DNA of 64,000 nucleotides from JAUIET01 sp039111475 (GCA_039111475.1 JBCCIP010000014.1:1-64000), one strand, 5' to 3'; counted from the first letter of the stretch, positions 52,411 through 62,151 are shown. Numbers and translations: made by a program. The notes: generated by a model from the sequence alone, not told the origin.

Positions 52411-53802
52411 TTAGCGGGAAGTGAGCGCTTGCTTTCCTTCCGCTACCCGCAGCAATACCTGGTTTGGCGCGGTACCGCCAAGGTGGTTGCGGGCTGCCAG
52501 CGCGCCTTCCAGGGTAAGAAAATCGTATACGTCCTCGCTGATCAGCGCTGAAAAGCCTTGCAAAGTGGGCAGGTCAATCTCGGCGAGATCCAGCGATTGT
52601 TGAACACCAAAGGCCACGGCGCTGCCAACCACTTCGTGTGCATCTCTGAACGGTAGGCCTTTTCTCACCAGGTAGTCAGCCAGGTCGGTGGCTGTCGCAA
52701 AACCTTTCATTGTGGCCGCTCGCATGGCTTCAGGCTGACAATTAATCGACGGTACCATATCTGCGAAAGCCCGCAGGCAATCGAGCACGGTATCTACGGT
52801 GTCAAACAGGGGTTCTTTGTCTTCCTGGTTGTCTTTGTTGTAAGCCAGAGGTTGCCCCTTCATCAAGGTCAGCAAGCCCATAAGATGACCGTTTACCCGG
52901 CCAGTTTTGCCCCTGATCAATTCTGGTACGTCAGGGTTTTTCTTTTGCGGCATGATAGACGAGCCAGTGCAAAAACGATCGGGCAATTCAATAAAGCCAA
53001 ACTGCGCCGAGGCCCATAGCACCAGTTCTTCAGAACAACGCGACAAATGGGTCATGATCACGCTAGCAGCGGCACAAAACTCAATGGCGAAATCACGGTC
53101 GCTGACCGAGTCCAGAGAATTGCGGCTGGCGCGCTCAAAGCCCAGCGCGGCCGCAGTAAAGCTTCGGTCAATGTCGTACGTTGTACCGGCCAATGCGGCA
53201 GCACCCAACGGGCTAATATTCACCCTTCGTCGGCAGTCTTGCAGCCTTTCATAATCTCTATCGAGCATTTCAAACCAGGCTAGCATGTGGTGGCCAAAGC
53301 TGATCGGCTGCGCTGTTTGTAAATGCGTGAAGCCGGGCATCACAGTTGCCGCTTCACGTTCGGCAAGCTCCAACAGTCCTTGCTGCAGTCGGCTTAGCTC
53401 TGTACAAATGCGATCAATGGATTCGCGCATGTAGAGGCGAATATCAGTGGCCACCTGGTCATTGCGCGACCGACCGGTGTGCAATTTTTTTCCAGCGTCG
53501 CCAATTTTTGCAGTCAGCGCCGCTTCAATGTTCATGTGCACGTCTTCAAGCGCCACCGACCATTCGAACCTGCCTTGTTCAATATCGCGCTGAATATCGT
53601 GCAGGCCTTGTTGGATGGCAGCCAGCTCAGAGGCGCTTAATATGCCTTGCTGACAAAGCATGGCCGCATGCGCCAGCGAACCTCGTATGTCTTCTCTAAA
53701 CAAACGCCGGTCGAATTGCTCCGAGGCGGTAAAGCGTTGCACAAATTCGTCGGTGGGCTCGGAAAACCGGCCGCCCCAACTGCTGTTGGTTTGATCGCTC
53801 AC
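52411..53802 (-). CDS. argH: Argininosuccinate lyase
   Basis: Last step of arginine synthesis, releasing fumarate. The 463-residue protein belongs to the fumarase/aspartase superfamily, with HTGRSRNDQVATD near residue 110, PGFTHLQTAQP near 155 (His), and the mobile signature loop GSSIMPQKKNPD near 279 with the catalytic Ser. Start is GTG; the codon directly abuts a foldback element whose terminal repeat supplies the AGGA ribosome site five bases upstream. Confidence 0.96.
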   Translation of the reverse strand: MSDQTNSSWGGRFSEPTDEFVQRFTASEQFDRRLFREDIRGSLAHAAMLCQQGILSASELAAIQQGLHDIQRDIEQGRFEWSVALEDVHMNIEAALTAKIGDAGKKLHTGRSRNDQVATDIRLYMRESIDRICTELSRLQQGLLELAEREAATVMPGFTHLQTAQPISFGHHMLAWFEMLDRDYERLQDCRRRVNISPLGAAALAGTTYDIDRSFTAAALGFERASRNSLDSVSDRDFAIEFCAAASVIMTHLSRCSEELVLWASAQFGFIELPDRFCTGSSIMPQKKNPDVPELIRGKTGRVNGHLMGLLTLMKGQPLAYNKDNQEDKEPLFDTVDTVLDCLRAFADMVPSINCQPEAMRAATMKGFATATDLADYLVRKGLPFRDAHEVVGSAVAFGVQQSLDLAEIDLPTLQGFSALISEDVYDFLTLEGALAARNHLGGTAPNQVLLRVAEGKQALTSR

Positions 53803-53804
53803 TA

Positions 53805-53957
53805 GTGTCCTGTCCCAGCAGTAGCTTGAGTGTCAGCGCGCCGCGTCTCGCCGGTAATGGCCTTTGCTCTTGGCAAGAGGCGCAACAAAGCTGGAGGCCT
53901 TGTATGGCGCGCCCTTCTGGGCGCTCTGAAATGCAAGCTACTGCTGGGACAGGACAC
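53805..53957. mobile_element. MITE-like foldback element at the argH start
   Basis: A 153-bp element with perfect 24-bp terminal inverted repeats (53805-53828 and 53934-53957, starting GTGTCCTGTCCC), flanked on both sides by TA; counting the flanks the repeat is 26 bp. Further imperfect pairing continues inwards (TCAGCGCGCC with GGGCGCTCTGA; GGCCTTTG with CAAAG...GGCC; CTCTTG-G-CAAGAG at the centre), so it can fold almost end to end. It has no coding capacity. TA flanks would fit an IS630/Tc1-type target duplication, but TA is self-complementary, so this is weak evidence. Its left end touches the argH start codon. Confidence 0.6.
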
Positions 53958-54034
53958 TATTACTCTCTTTGCGGTTAAAACTGGGTAGGACAGAGAGGGA
54001 GTATACCAGCACAAAGCACTGCTAGACTGTGACA

Positions 54035-55126
54035 ATGGCCATGCCAAAACCAAATCCACCGCCGATAGAGCGCCGAGACCAGGCCCGCGCGGGGTATTTC
54101 GTATTGCCCGATCTGTGCAAGGTGCAACCATTGTTTGTATTGATCCTAACAGCTCAGCTGTTAGTAGTGGTGCAAACACTATTGCTTGGACCGGTAAGCA
54201 ATTTCGATTGGGCACACTTCGCTACTGCTTCTTTCTATGTGCAATGGAACGTCCTGCTGTGCGCTGCCGTATTGTGTAAGTTTAGAGAACGCATTCAACG
54301 CATGCCAATCACACCTGGGGCTTTGGTAGCGTATGGGCTTATTCTATTAATATCGTTGCTACTAAGCGTTATCGCCCAATGGTTGATACACACTTATTTG
54401 TCACGGGTACCCGGCCCCTGGCGTTGGGATTGGCAGGAAACAGCTTCGCAATTAGCGGTAGTTGCCGTAATCGGCGGCATCGCGTTGCGTTATATGTATC
54501 TTCAACAACAGGTGCTCATTCAAGGCCAGGCCAGATTGCAAGCCCAGATACATGCCCTGCAATCGCGCATTCGCCCACACTTTCTATTCAACAGCATGAA
54601 TATTGTGGCCAGCTTAATCAGTACCGACCCAAAGAGGGCGGAACGCGTGGTGGAAGATATCTCAGAACTGTTTCGCGCGAGTCTGCGCGCCGGCGATGAA
54701 CTGGTTGCTCTGCATGAAGAGGTAGAACTGTGCAAACAATACATCAGTATCGAACAGCTGCGTCTCGGGGATCGCCTGCAAGTAGATTGGCAGCTGGACG
54801 ACGCGTTAATGGATGCCAGGTTACCTTCACTAACACTGCAGCCGATTATCGAGAATGCGGTGTATCACGGAATACAGCCGTTAATTATGGGCGGAACTGT
54901 GCAAATAATAGGCAAAAAGCACGGCAACGACATTAGTCTGGTGGTGAGCAATCCACTGCCCGATCAAACCGAGTTTGATGAAAAAGAGTTGCCGCGAGGA
55001 AACCGCATTGCACTGGCCAATACCATTGCCAGATTGCGCGCGCATTTTGGCCCAGAAGCCAATGTGAAAACATTTAATGACGGAGATCGATTTTCTGCGG
55101 AAATCAGCTATTCTGTTAAAAAGTAA
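54035..55126 (+). CDS. algZ: LytS-type sensor histidine kinase (AlgZ/FimS-like)
   Basis: Membrane sensor kinase, about 363 residues. Four to five membrane helices fill residues 30-165, followed by a short coiled coil (LQAQIHALQSRI) and the His_kinase domain with phospho-acceptor His in IRPHFLFNSMNIV near 186 and an N-box LQPIIENAVYHG near 275; the terminal ATP lid is short, as in this family. Paired with the LytTR regulator 34 bases downstream, between argH and hemC as algZ-algR of Pseudomonas. Start not certain: GTG 54029, ATG 54035 or ATG 54041; none has a good ribosome site. Confidence 0.85.
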   Translation: MAMPKPNPPPIERRDQARAGYFVLPDLCKVQPLFVLILTAQLLVVVQTLLLGPVSNFDWAHFATASFYVQWNVLLCAAVLCKFRERIQRMPITPGALVAYGLILLISLLLSVIAQWLIHTYLSRVPGPWRWDWQETASQLAVVAVIGGIALRYMYLQQQVLIQGQARLQAQIHALQSRIRPHFLFNSMNIVASLISTDPKRAERVVEDISELFRASLRAGDELVALHEEVELCKQYISIEQLRLGDRLQVDWQLDDALMDARLPSLTLQPIIENAVYHGIQPLIMGGTVQIIGKKHGNDISLVVSNPLPDQTEFDEKELPRGNRIALANTIARLRAHFGPEANVKTFNDGDRFSAEISYSVKK

Positions 55127-55159
55127 CATTATAAAACCTTAGAAAGGCAGCCACCAACA

Positions 55160-55903
55160 ATGAATGTTTTGATCGTTGATGATGAACCTCTGGCGCGAGA
55201 TAGGCTCAAGCGCATGGTAAACGAAACTCGTGATTGGCGCGTAATCGCTGAAGCGAGTAATGGCGCAGAAGCGATCGAACAGTGTCAGCAAACCCGCCCA
55301 GACGTTGTTCTGATGGATATCCGAATGCCAGAAATGGATGGCTTGTCGGCCGCCAGGCGCATATCAGATGACGAAAACGCACCGGCGATTATTTTTTGCA
55401 CAGCGTATGACGAATACGGTGTGGAAGCGTTTGAAGCAGAAGCTGTTGGCTATTTATTGAAACCGGTGCGCCAGGAAAACCTGGAATCCGCATTGTTGAA
55501 AGCGCAGCGACTCAACCGTTTACAATTGAATGCCATCAATGCGGCAAACGACGCGGAATGTGTTCTCAAGCAACGAGAGCACATCACGTCGCGTTCTCGC
55601 CGCGGCATTCAAATGGTGCCTTTCTCTGACGTCAGAGTGTTTCGCGCTGACCATAAATACGTAACCGCCTATCATAATGAAGGTGACTTGCTGATCGATG
55701 ACACCTTGAAAGAGCTGGAAGCAGAGTTTCCAGACAAGCTGATTCGTGTGCACCGCAACTCACTGGTTGCGATTAATTACATACTGGGTATGGAGCGCAA
55801 TCAGGAAGGCGTTCAATGCCTAGTGTTGGATGGCATTGAGCTAAGACCTCAAGTTAGCCGACGGCATTTACCGCGCGTTAGAAAGCTCATGCAAACGCTG
55901 TAA
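55160..55903 (+). CDS. algR: LytTR family response regulator (AlgR-like)
   Basis: A 247-residue response regulator. The receiver domain (residues 1-120) has the acidic pair DDE at 7-9, phospho-acceptor Asp in VLMDIRMPE near 54 and Lys in YLLKPV near 105. The C-terminal LytTR DNA-binding domain spans about 140-245 (VRVFRADHKYVTAYH, VHRNSLVAINYI). In Pseudomonas AlgR controls alginate, twitching and virulence; here the pair probably regulates surface functions, but targets cannot be read from this window. Confidence 0.9.
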   Translation: MNVLIVDDEPLARDRLKRMVNETRDWRVIAEASNGAEAIEQCQQTRPDVVLMDIRMPEMDGLSAARRISDDENAPAIIFCTAYDEYGVEAFEAEAVGYLLKPVRQENLESALLKAQRLNRLQLNAINAANDAECVLKQREHITSRSRRGIQMVPFSDVRVFRADHKYVTAYHNEGDLLIDDTLKELEAEFPDKLIRVHRNSLVAINYILGMERNQEGVQCLVLDGIELRPQVSRRHLPRVRKLMQTL

Positions 55904-55937
55904 CGCCGCGTCAGACGCCATTCAATGGCGCGAGCTT

Positions 55938-55966
55938 AAAAAGGCCACCTGCGGGTGGTCTTTTTT
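55938..55966 (+). terminator. Rho-independent terminator after algR
   Basis: AAAAAGGCCACC-TGCG-GGTGGTCTTTTTT, stem with one G-T pair and a six-T tail, 35 bases after the algR stop. Confidence 0.88.
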
Positions 55967-56067
55967 GTTTTGCGAGCTCAAGTTTCAACGCGCTGACTAT
56001 TTACTGCACTTGGTATTTGTTCATTTACCTGCTGGCTCGTATCATAGCGGCAGCCAGGAATAACACC

Positions 56068-56997
56068 ATGACCAACACATTGCGCGTTGCAACACGCAAA
56101 AGCCCGCTTGCACTTTGGCAGGCTGAATACGTAAAACACGCGTTACAAGCTTTGCACCCTGGTCTCTTAGTAGAGCTAGTGCCGATGACAACTCGCGGCG
56201 ACAAGATTCTCGACACGGCGTTATCCAAAATTGGCGGTAAAGGCTTATTCATAAAAGAGCTAGAGCACGCCTTGCTTAATGATGAGGCTGATATCGCCGT
56301 GCATTCAATGAAAGACGTGCCAATGGAGTTTCCTGAAGGGCTTTGTCTTGGTGTGATTTGTGAACGCGAAAACCCGTTCGACGCTTTTGTTTCGAATACT
56401 TTTGCCAGCGTGAATGAGTTGCCTCAGGGGGCCAGGCTAGGTACGTCCAGCTTGCGCAGGGCCAGCCAGCTGCAACACTATCGACCTGACCTGAAGGTGC
56501 TAAATTGTCGAGGCAATGTGAACACGCGACTCGGCAAATTGGACAACGATGAGTATGATGCCATCATTCTCGCGGTGGCCGGTTTGAAGCGCCTGGAAAT
56601 GTCAGACCGCATCGCTCAGCAGTTGGACTCTGAATTGTGCTTGCCGGCGCCCGGGCAAGGTGCCGTAGGAATCGAGTTGCGCGCAAACGATGAACGCACA
56701 CAAGCGATCATCGAGCCGCTGAACCACGTGCTTACCATTGCCTGCGTCAGTGCCGAACGCGCACTCAACAGCGCTCTGCAGGGCGGCTGTCAGGTGCCTA
56801 TTGCAGCGTACGCAACGTGTGATGACGACAGCGTTTATTTGCGGGCCAGGGTAGCCAGCCCTGATGGTAAGAGCTTGCTATTAGCTGATGGAACTGCAGC
56901 GTCTAAAAATTCAGAAGAGTTGGGCAGAAAAGTGGCGCAGCAGCTACTTGGCCAAGGTGCCGGCGATATTCTGCAAGCAGTGTATGGCGAGCAATAA
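56068..56997 (+). CDS. hemC: Hydroxymethylbilane synthase (porphobilinogen deaminase)
   Basis: Polymerises four porphobilinogens to hydroxymethylbilane. With ATG 56068 (AGGA upstream, MTNTLRVATRKSPLALWQA) it is 309 residues. The catalytic Asp is in IAVHSMKDVP near 83, the Arg cluster is GTSSLRRASQ near 129 and the cofactor-binding Cys is in QGGCQVPIAAY near 243. An upstream extension of the frame to 56017 is not needed. First gene of hemC-hemD-hemX-hemY. Confidence 0.97.
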   Translation: MTNTLRVATRKSPLALWQAEYVKHALQALHPGLLVELVPMTTRGDKILDTALSKIGGKGLFIKELEHALLNDEADIAVHSMKDVPMEFPEGLCLGVICERENPFDAFVSNTFASVNELPQGARLGTSSLRRASQLQHYRPDLKVLNCRGNVNTRLGKLDNDEYDAIILAVAGLKRLEMSDRIAQQLDSELCLPAPGQGAVGIELRANDERTQAIIEPLNHVLTIACVSAERALNSALQGGCQVPIAAYATCDDDSVYLRARVASPDGKSLLLADGTAASKNSEELGRKVAQQLLGQGAGDILQAVYGEQ

Positions 56998-57013
56998 TCG
57001 GCGCTGAACGGCA

Positions 57014-57793
57014 ATGAAAAATTCCAGACCTGATGCATTAAAGGGATTACCAATACTGCTAACCCGGCCAGACGCGCAGGCGACTGAATGGGCTCAGCAA
57101 TTGCTCGCATTGGGTGCGCAGGTACAGCACATCCCAACGCTGGCGATCGAGCCCTTGCCGGGGCCAGTGCACATCGAAACAATGCTTAGCAAGGCCGATT
57201 TTGGCGTTTTTGTCAGTGCTAATGCAGCCATTGCCCTGGCGGCTGCGCAACAAGCACAAGGTTTGACGCTACCACTGGTGTGGCACTGTATTGGTAAAGC
57301 CACCGAAAAGAGAGCGTCTGAGCTGGGTTTCACCGTCTACCCAAATGATGCAATCGATAGTGAAACGCTATTACAGCTTGAAATAATGCGCAATGTCAGC
57401 GGCAAACGCTGCGTGATTGTTCGTGGTCAAGGGGGGCGCACCAAGCTGGGTGACACGCTGCGTTCGCGCGGTGTGAACGTGGAGTATTGTGAATTGTACC
57501 GGCGTGACGGTGCGTGGCAGAATGCTGAGCTTCTGGCATCATATTTACGCAGTATGACCGGCATGCCTCATGTCATCCTCGCAAGCAGTGCTGACTCACT
57601 AAATTACACCTTTTTACTTGCAGAAAAGCGTGAAATGCGGGCAAATGTGCAACAAGCGACCATACTGGTACCAAGCAAGCGTGTGGCAGAAGTTGCCGCA
57701 CAACAGGGAGCTCGGCATGTTTTGTGTGCCGAAAGCATCCGATTGGTGGATATAGTGGCTGAACTAGAACAATGGTGGACTAAGCAACAATGA
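57014..57793 (+). CDS. hemD: Uroporphyrinogen-III synthase
   Basis: Cyclises hydroxymethylbilane with inversion of ring D. The 259-residue protein shows the weakly conserved two-domain HemD fold with its usual landmarks: LLTRPDAQATEWAQQL near 15, FVSANAAIALA near 65, VRGQGGRTKLGDTLRSRGVNVEYCELYRR split around 138-165, and SSADSLNY near 192. Sequence variability is normal for HemD; the position after hemC settles it. Stop overlaps hemX (ATGA). Confidence 0.92.
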   Translation: MKNSRPDALKGLPILLTRPDAQATEWAQQLLALGAQVQHIPTLAIEPLPGPVHIETMLSKADFGVFVSANAAIALAAAQQAQGLTLPLVWHCIGKATEKRASELGFTVYPNDAIDSETLLQLEIMRNVSGKRCVIVRGQGGRTKLGDTLRSRGVNVEYCELYRRDGAWQNAELLASYLRSMTGMPHVILASSADSLNYTFLLAEKREMRANVQQATILVPSKRVAEVAAQQGARHVLCAESIRLVDIVAELEQWWTKQQ

Positions 57794-59118
57794 CGGATAC
57801 GAAAAACAGCGGCGACGGCGAGCTGACACCAGCAGAACAGGGCGGTACGGAAAAAGCGCCAGCCAAGGCGAAGAACGCCAAGGTAAAAGACGGCAAGCCA
57901 AAGGTTGGATTGCTGTGGTTTTTTGTATTGATCACATTATTAGTCAGCGGCGCTGCTGGCTACGGTGTGTATTGGTTGTGGCAGCAAACAGATCAGGTCG
58001 CCGTTAGCCAAACAGATCTTTTGGAACAGAGCCAGACCGCGATTATTGATTTACGCGACGACCTCGGCGCTGTGGAAAGCGCTTTAGTGAGTGAATCCAG
58101 CCAACGCGAGTCGGCTATGCTGTCAGCACAGGACGAGATAGGCTTGCTTGCCAAATCACTTGAAAAGCAATCGAGACACATCAAAGAACTGAGCGCATCC
58201 AATCGTGATCAGTGGCTGCTTGCAGAGGTGGAATACCTGCTGCGTTTGGCGAACCAGCGCATTCTGATGAGCAAAGACGCCAGTGGTGCTCTGGTCATGC
58301 TGGATTCTGCGGACGGCGTGTTGCAAGGGATAGACGATGTGTCGCTGCACAATGTCAGAAAAGCCATCGCCGATGATCTTGCCAGCTTACGCGGCGCCGA
58401 CGAACTTGACGTGAACGGTAGCTATCTTAAATTGGCGGCATTGGCCTCGCAGGTGGAGACACTGGAGCTTTATGAGTTACCAGAGTTTGACTTACCAGAA
58501 GTAGATACTGAGTTGCTCACGAAGGATGAACAGTTTGCGTGGACTGAGCGTCTTAAGGAAACCGTTAGTGCGATCGGCTCAGCGTTCAGCAAAGCCTTTA
58601 TTATTCGTCGCGACAATGAGCAAGTAGAAGCCATGCTTGAACCGCAGGACGAACTGTATCTTAGACAAAACCTGCGCTTGATGCTGGAACAATCACAGCT
58701 GGCTTTGTTGTCACAACAACAGGGTGTATATCAAACCAGTCTTGAAAAAGCACAACGCTGGATCGCGCAATATTTCTTGATAGAAGACAAGGCTACGCAG
58801 GCCGCGCTGCAATCGCTGTCTGACTTGGCAACTTTGAATGTTGATCCGCCGCTACCGGATATTTCCGGCTCATTCCGTGCCCTTAGGAAATATCAGGAAG
58901 ATCAACAAAACGCTCGCCCTGGGCTCGATTATCAGCCTGAAGAGGCTGCGCCCGCGGCAAGCCCCGAGCCCGAGCCAGTTGCAGAGGCCGAAGCCAATGC
59001 GCAAGAGGTCATCCAATCCACCACCAGCAGTGCTGTAGACGCCGCTGAGAATGTTGTGGAAGAAGCCAGCAGTGCCGAATCCGCGGAGGCGGCACCTGCT
59101 GCCGCCGCGGAAGGCTGA
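57790..59118 (+). CDS. hemX: HemX family membrane protein
   Basis: A 442-residue protein with a charged cytoplasmic N-terminus (Lys-rich, residues 1-40), one membrane helix (about 41-63) and a long helical periplasmic domain with coiled coil (near 75-130) and the block WLLAEVEYLLRLANQRILMSKD. The final 60 residues are low-complexity Ala/Glu/Pro. Its biochemical role is not established despite the family name (once linked to uroporphyrinogen methylation); it lies between hemD and hemY as in Pseudomonas and E. coli. Confidence 0.9.
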   Translation: MTDTKNSGDGELTPAEQGGTEKAPAKAKNAKVKDGKPKVGLLWFFVLITLLVSGAAGYGVYWLWQQTDQVAVSQTDLLEQSQTAIIDLRDDLGAVESALVSESSQRESAMLSAQDEIGLLAKSLEKQSRHIKELSASNRDQWLLAEVEYLLRLANQRILMSKDASGALVMLDSADGVLQGIDDVSLHNVRKAIADDLASLRGADELDVNGSYLKLAALASQVETLELYELPEFDLPEVDTELLTKDEQFAWTERLKETVSAIGSAFSKAFIIRRDNEQVEAMLEPQDELYLRQNLRLMLEQSQLALLSQQQGVYQTSLEKAQRWIAQYFLIEDKATQAALQSLSDLATLNVDPPLPDISGSFRALRKYQEDQQNARPGLDYQPEEAAPAASPEPEPVAEAEANAQEVIQSTTSSAVDAAENVVEEASSAESAEAAPAAAAEG

Positions 59119-59129
59119 GGGCCAGTCAA

Positions 59130-60332
59130 ATGATAAAGTTCTTCATTCTTGCCCTGATAATTACCGGCCTCGTTATTGGCTTGGCAATGCTGGTTGAACG
59201 CGACGCAGGCTACATACTGATTGCTTACGATAACACCAGCATAGAGTCCAGTTTGTGGGCCGGGTTGCTGGCGCTAGCATTGATTTTGTTCCTTCTTTAT
59301 TGGCTGGTTCGCCTGATAATGAAAATACGCTATTCAGGGCGAAGCCTTAAATACTGGCGTGAGGGTCGCCAGGCGCGCAGAAACGAGGCGCAGGTTACTC
59401 AAGGCTTAATCCAGTATATGGAAGGCAACTGGAAAGCGTCAGCAAAAACGTTCTCACGAGGCGCTGAACGCTCACCGACGCCCTTGCTTAGCTACCTAAT
59501 GGCCGCGCGCGCGAGCGACGCTGCGGGTGATACGGCACAATGCGAAGAGTTTTTAAAGTTAGCCGAAAGCAGTACGCCGGATGCAAATGTCGCTATTGGC
59601 CTTACCCAGGCCGAGCTGCAATTGAACAAGGGCGAATATGAAAACTGCCTGGCCAATCTGAACAGAATTCGAAGCGAGCAACCAGAGAATGAACTGGCGT
59701 TGCGCTTATCAGCCAATGTGTATGAGGGCTTGGAAGACTGGGCTGGCTTGCAACAACTTCTGCCTGTATTGCGTAGAAAAAAACTGTTGCCAGAAGAAAC
59801 TTTGCTGAACCTCGAAAACAAAACCTTTGAGGCGCAGTTGGCCAGCGTAAAGTCGGCCAGTGAGTTGCAAGCGATTTGGAATGAGGTGCCCAAGCATCTT
59901 AAGAAAGACGAGTCTCTGGTGGCGGAATACGCTAATGCTCTGATCAGATTTGAGCAACATAATGATGCGGAGTCATTGTTACGCTCTACCTTGAAAAAAG
60001 ACTGGTCGGCAAAACTTCTCGGTATTTATGGTCGGGTTCGCGGCGACTTGAACAAGCAACGCTCGGTGGCAGAAGGCTGGCTAAAATCACGCCCTGATGA
60101 TGCTGATCTATTGCAAGCTCTGGGTAGAATATGCGCGGCCGATGGAGCGCTTGAAAAAGCACAGGAATATTTCTCATCAAGCCTGGCTATTAAACCTGAC
60201 TCTGACACTTATGGTGAGTTGGGGCAGCTGTACGCCAAAATGGGCGACAGTGAGCAGAGTAACCAGCAGTACCAGAAAGCACTGGGCATGGGCGAGATTC
60301 CGGTAGAGAATGCATTGCCCGTGCCTACATAG
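59130..60332 (+). CDS. hemY: HemY family TPR membrane protein
   Basis: A 400-residue protein with two N-terminal membrane helices (about residues 2-20 and 42-62), then the HemY N-domain and tetratricopeptide repeats (for example AEGWLKSRPDDADLLQALGRI near 322 and QEYFSSSLAIKPDSDTYGEL near 350). Not related to the B. subtilis HemY oxidase. Its function is unclear, conserved with hemCDX. No terminator is evident in the 116-base gap to the convergent HIT gene. Confidence 0.9.
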   Translation: MIKFFILALIITGLVIGLAMLVERDAGYILIAYDNTSIESSLWAGLLALALILFLLYWLVRLIMKIRYSGRSLKYWREGRQARRNEAQVTQGLIQYMEGNWKASAKTFSRGAERSPTPLLSYLMAARASDAAGDTAQCEEFLKLAESSTPDANVAIGLTQAELQLNKGEYENCLANLNRIRSEQPENELALRLSANVYEGLEDWAGLQQLLPVLRRKKLLPEETLLNLENKTFEAQLASVKSASELQAIWNEVPKHLKKDESLVAEYANALIRFEQHNDAESLLRSTLKKDWSAKLLGIYGRVRGDLNKQRSVAEGWLKSRPDDADLLQALGRICAADGALEKAQEYFSSSLAIKPDSDTYGELGQLYAKMGDSEQSNQQYQKALGMGEIPVENALPVPT

Positions 60333-60448
60333 AAAACAGCCGTAACGGGTGTGTGTTCTAGTCAGGCGACAAACAGATAGTTGGCTAGAGAGACACGCCT
60401 GAATTCAAAAAGAAAAAGCAAAACCTCAGTGCCTAAGAAAGGAAACCC

Positions 60449-60877
60449 CTAAGCCCAATCAAGTTCCCAATCACCAGTCTGCTCCCGCAAACTAGCCAAC
60501 ATACTTCGCTTAGATTCCCTGGAATGCGAAATCGCATCAACAACTCCCCACACCGGCTTAGGCCAGGCAGCGTCAGTAGTGAATCTCGCAATATGATGAA
60601 TATGCAGTTGCGGCACCATATTACCGAGCGCAGCCACATTCATTTTGTCGGCACGAAAGGCTAATGCCATCGCTTCAGAAAGTGTATTGGATTCCTTATT
60701 CAGCTGTTGTTGCTGAACAGGTGACAACTGAAAAGCCTCGCGAATGTCAGCAACGCGAGGAACCAGAATAAACCAGGGGTACTGCCGGTCATTCAGTAAC
60801 AGTAAACGACACAGCGGCAAATCACCGACGTGAATACCGTCAGCAGCCAGGCGTTCATGCAGAACAAAGTCTGCCAT
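60449..60877 (-). CDS. HIT domain protein
   Basis: A 142-residue histidine-triad nucleotide-binding protein. The triad region is NMVPQLHIHHIARF near residues 87-100, which departs from the usual HxHxHxx spacing but is typical for a subgroup ending with DAAWPKPVWG, as recalled. Expected to hydrolyse or bind nucleoside phosphoramidates or dinucleotides; the substrate is unknown. Lies 14 bases downstream of rho on the same strand. Confidence 0.87.
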   Translation of the reverse strand: MADFVLHERLAADGIHVGDLPLCRLLLLNDRQYPWFILVPRVADIREAFQLSPVQQQQLNKESNTLSEAMALAFRADKMNVAALGNMVPQLHIHHIARFTTDAAWPKPVWGVVDAISHSRESKRSMLASLREQTGDWELDWA

Positions 60878-60891
60878 TGCGTGGGTTTGTT

Positions 60892-62151
60892 TTACTTGCG
60901 TTTCATAGACAGGAAGAACTCTTCGTTGGTCTTCACGTCTTTAAGTTTGTCCAAAAGAAATTCCACCGCTGGCAAATCTTCCATGGAGTGCAGCAGTTTG
61001 CGCAGAATCCACATTTTTTGCAGCTCGTCTTCGGTGGTCAGCAATTCTTCGCGACGGGTACCAGAGCGGCGAATGTTGATCGCCGGGTAGATTCGCTTCT
61101 CAGCCGCCTTTCGGTCGAGATGTAATTCCATGTTACCGGTACCTTTAAACTCTTCGTAAATAACCTCATCCATTTTGGAGCCAGTATCAATGAGTGCGGT
61201 AGCGATAATCGTTAAGCTGCCACCTTCTTCAATATTCCTCGCTGCTCCGAAAAAGCGCTTCGGCCTTTCCAGTGCGTGAGCATCAACACCGCCGGTAAGA
61301 ACTTTGCCAGAAGACGGCACAATAGTGTTGTACGCTCTGGCCAAGCGGGTGATAGAATCCAAAAGAATCACAACGTCTTTCTTGTGCTCTACCAAACGCT
61401 TGGCTTTTTCGATGACCATTTCGGCCACCTGCACGTGACGTGATGGTGGTTCATCAAAAGTACTGGCAACCACTTCCGCACGCACAGAGCGTTGCATCTC
61501 GGTTACTTCTTCCGGACGTTCATCAATCAACAGAACGATTATGTAGCACTCCGGGTTGTTGCGAATGATTGCCTGGGCAATGCCCTGCATCATTAGGGTT
61601 TTACCTGCTTTCGGCGGCGACACGATTAAGCCGCGCTGGCCTTTACCAATAGGTGCTACCAGATCGATGATTCGAGCAGAAAGGTCTTCGCTGCTGCCAT
61701 TGCCAACCTGAAGCTCCAAGCGTTCCGTTGGAAACAGAGGTGTGAGGTTTTCAAACAGAATTTTTTGCCGCGAATTATCCGGCTTCGTGAAATTAATGTC
61801 GCTGACTTTCAGCAGCGCAAAATATCGCTCGCTGTCTTTTGGCGGCCGAATCTTTCCTGAAATAGTATCTCCGGTACGTAAATTGAAACGACGAATTTGG
61901 CTGGGTGATACATAGATATCGTCTGGGCCGGCCAGGTAGCTGCAATCGGCAGAGCGCAAGAAGCCGAAGCCGTCCTGCAAAATCTCCAACACACCATCAC
62001 CGTAAATATCTTCGCCGCTTTTGGCATGACGCTTGAGGATGGAAAAAATAATGTCCTGCTTACGCGAGCGAGCGATATTGTCCAGACCAACTTCTTTGGC
62101 GATGTCGATCAATTCGTTGATGGGTTTGGTTTTGAGGTCAGTAAGATTCAT
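60892..62151 (-). CDS. rho: Transcription termination factor Rho
   Basis: Hexameric RNA helicase for factor-dependent termination, 419 residues, the standard short form with no insert. The N-terminal cold-shock-like RNA-binding domain has GDGVLEILQDGFGFLRS near 56; Walker A is PPKAGKTML near 180; the Q-loop and R-loop (NIRRSGTRREELL) are intact. It is followed on the chromosome by trxA on the same strand upstream, a widespread gammaproteobacterial order. Confidence 0.98.
   Translation of the reverse strand: MNLTDLKTKPINELIDIAKEVGLDNIARSRKQDIIFSILKRHAKSGEDIYGDGVLEILQDGFGFLRSADCSYLAGPDDIYVSPSQIRRFNLRTGDTISGKIRPPKDSERYFALLKVSDINFTKPDNSRQKILFENLTPLFPTERLELQVGNGSSEDLSARIIDLVAPIGKGQRGLIVSPPKAGKTLMMQGIAQAIIRNNPECYIIVLLIDERPEEVTEMQRSVRAEVVASTFDEPPSRHVQVAEMVIEKAKRLVEHKKDVVILLDSITRLARAYNTIVPSSGKVLTGGVDAHALERPKRFFGAARNIEEGGSLTIIATALIDTGSKMDEVIYEEFKGTGNMELHLDRKAAEKRIYPAINIRRSGTRREELLTTEDELQKMWILRKLLHSMEDLPAVEFLLDKLKDVKTNEEFFLSMKRK

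Noticed and set aside
53802..54215. Leftward open frame of 137 codons over the argH-algZ gap
   Set aside because: It runs through the foldback element and antisense to the start of algZ; composition is that of a shadow frame and no family is recognisable.
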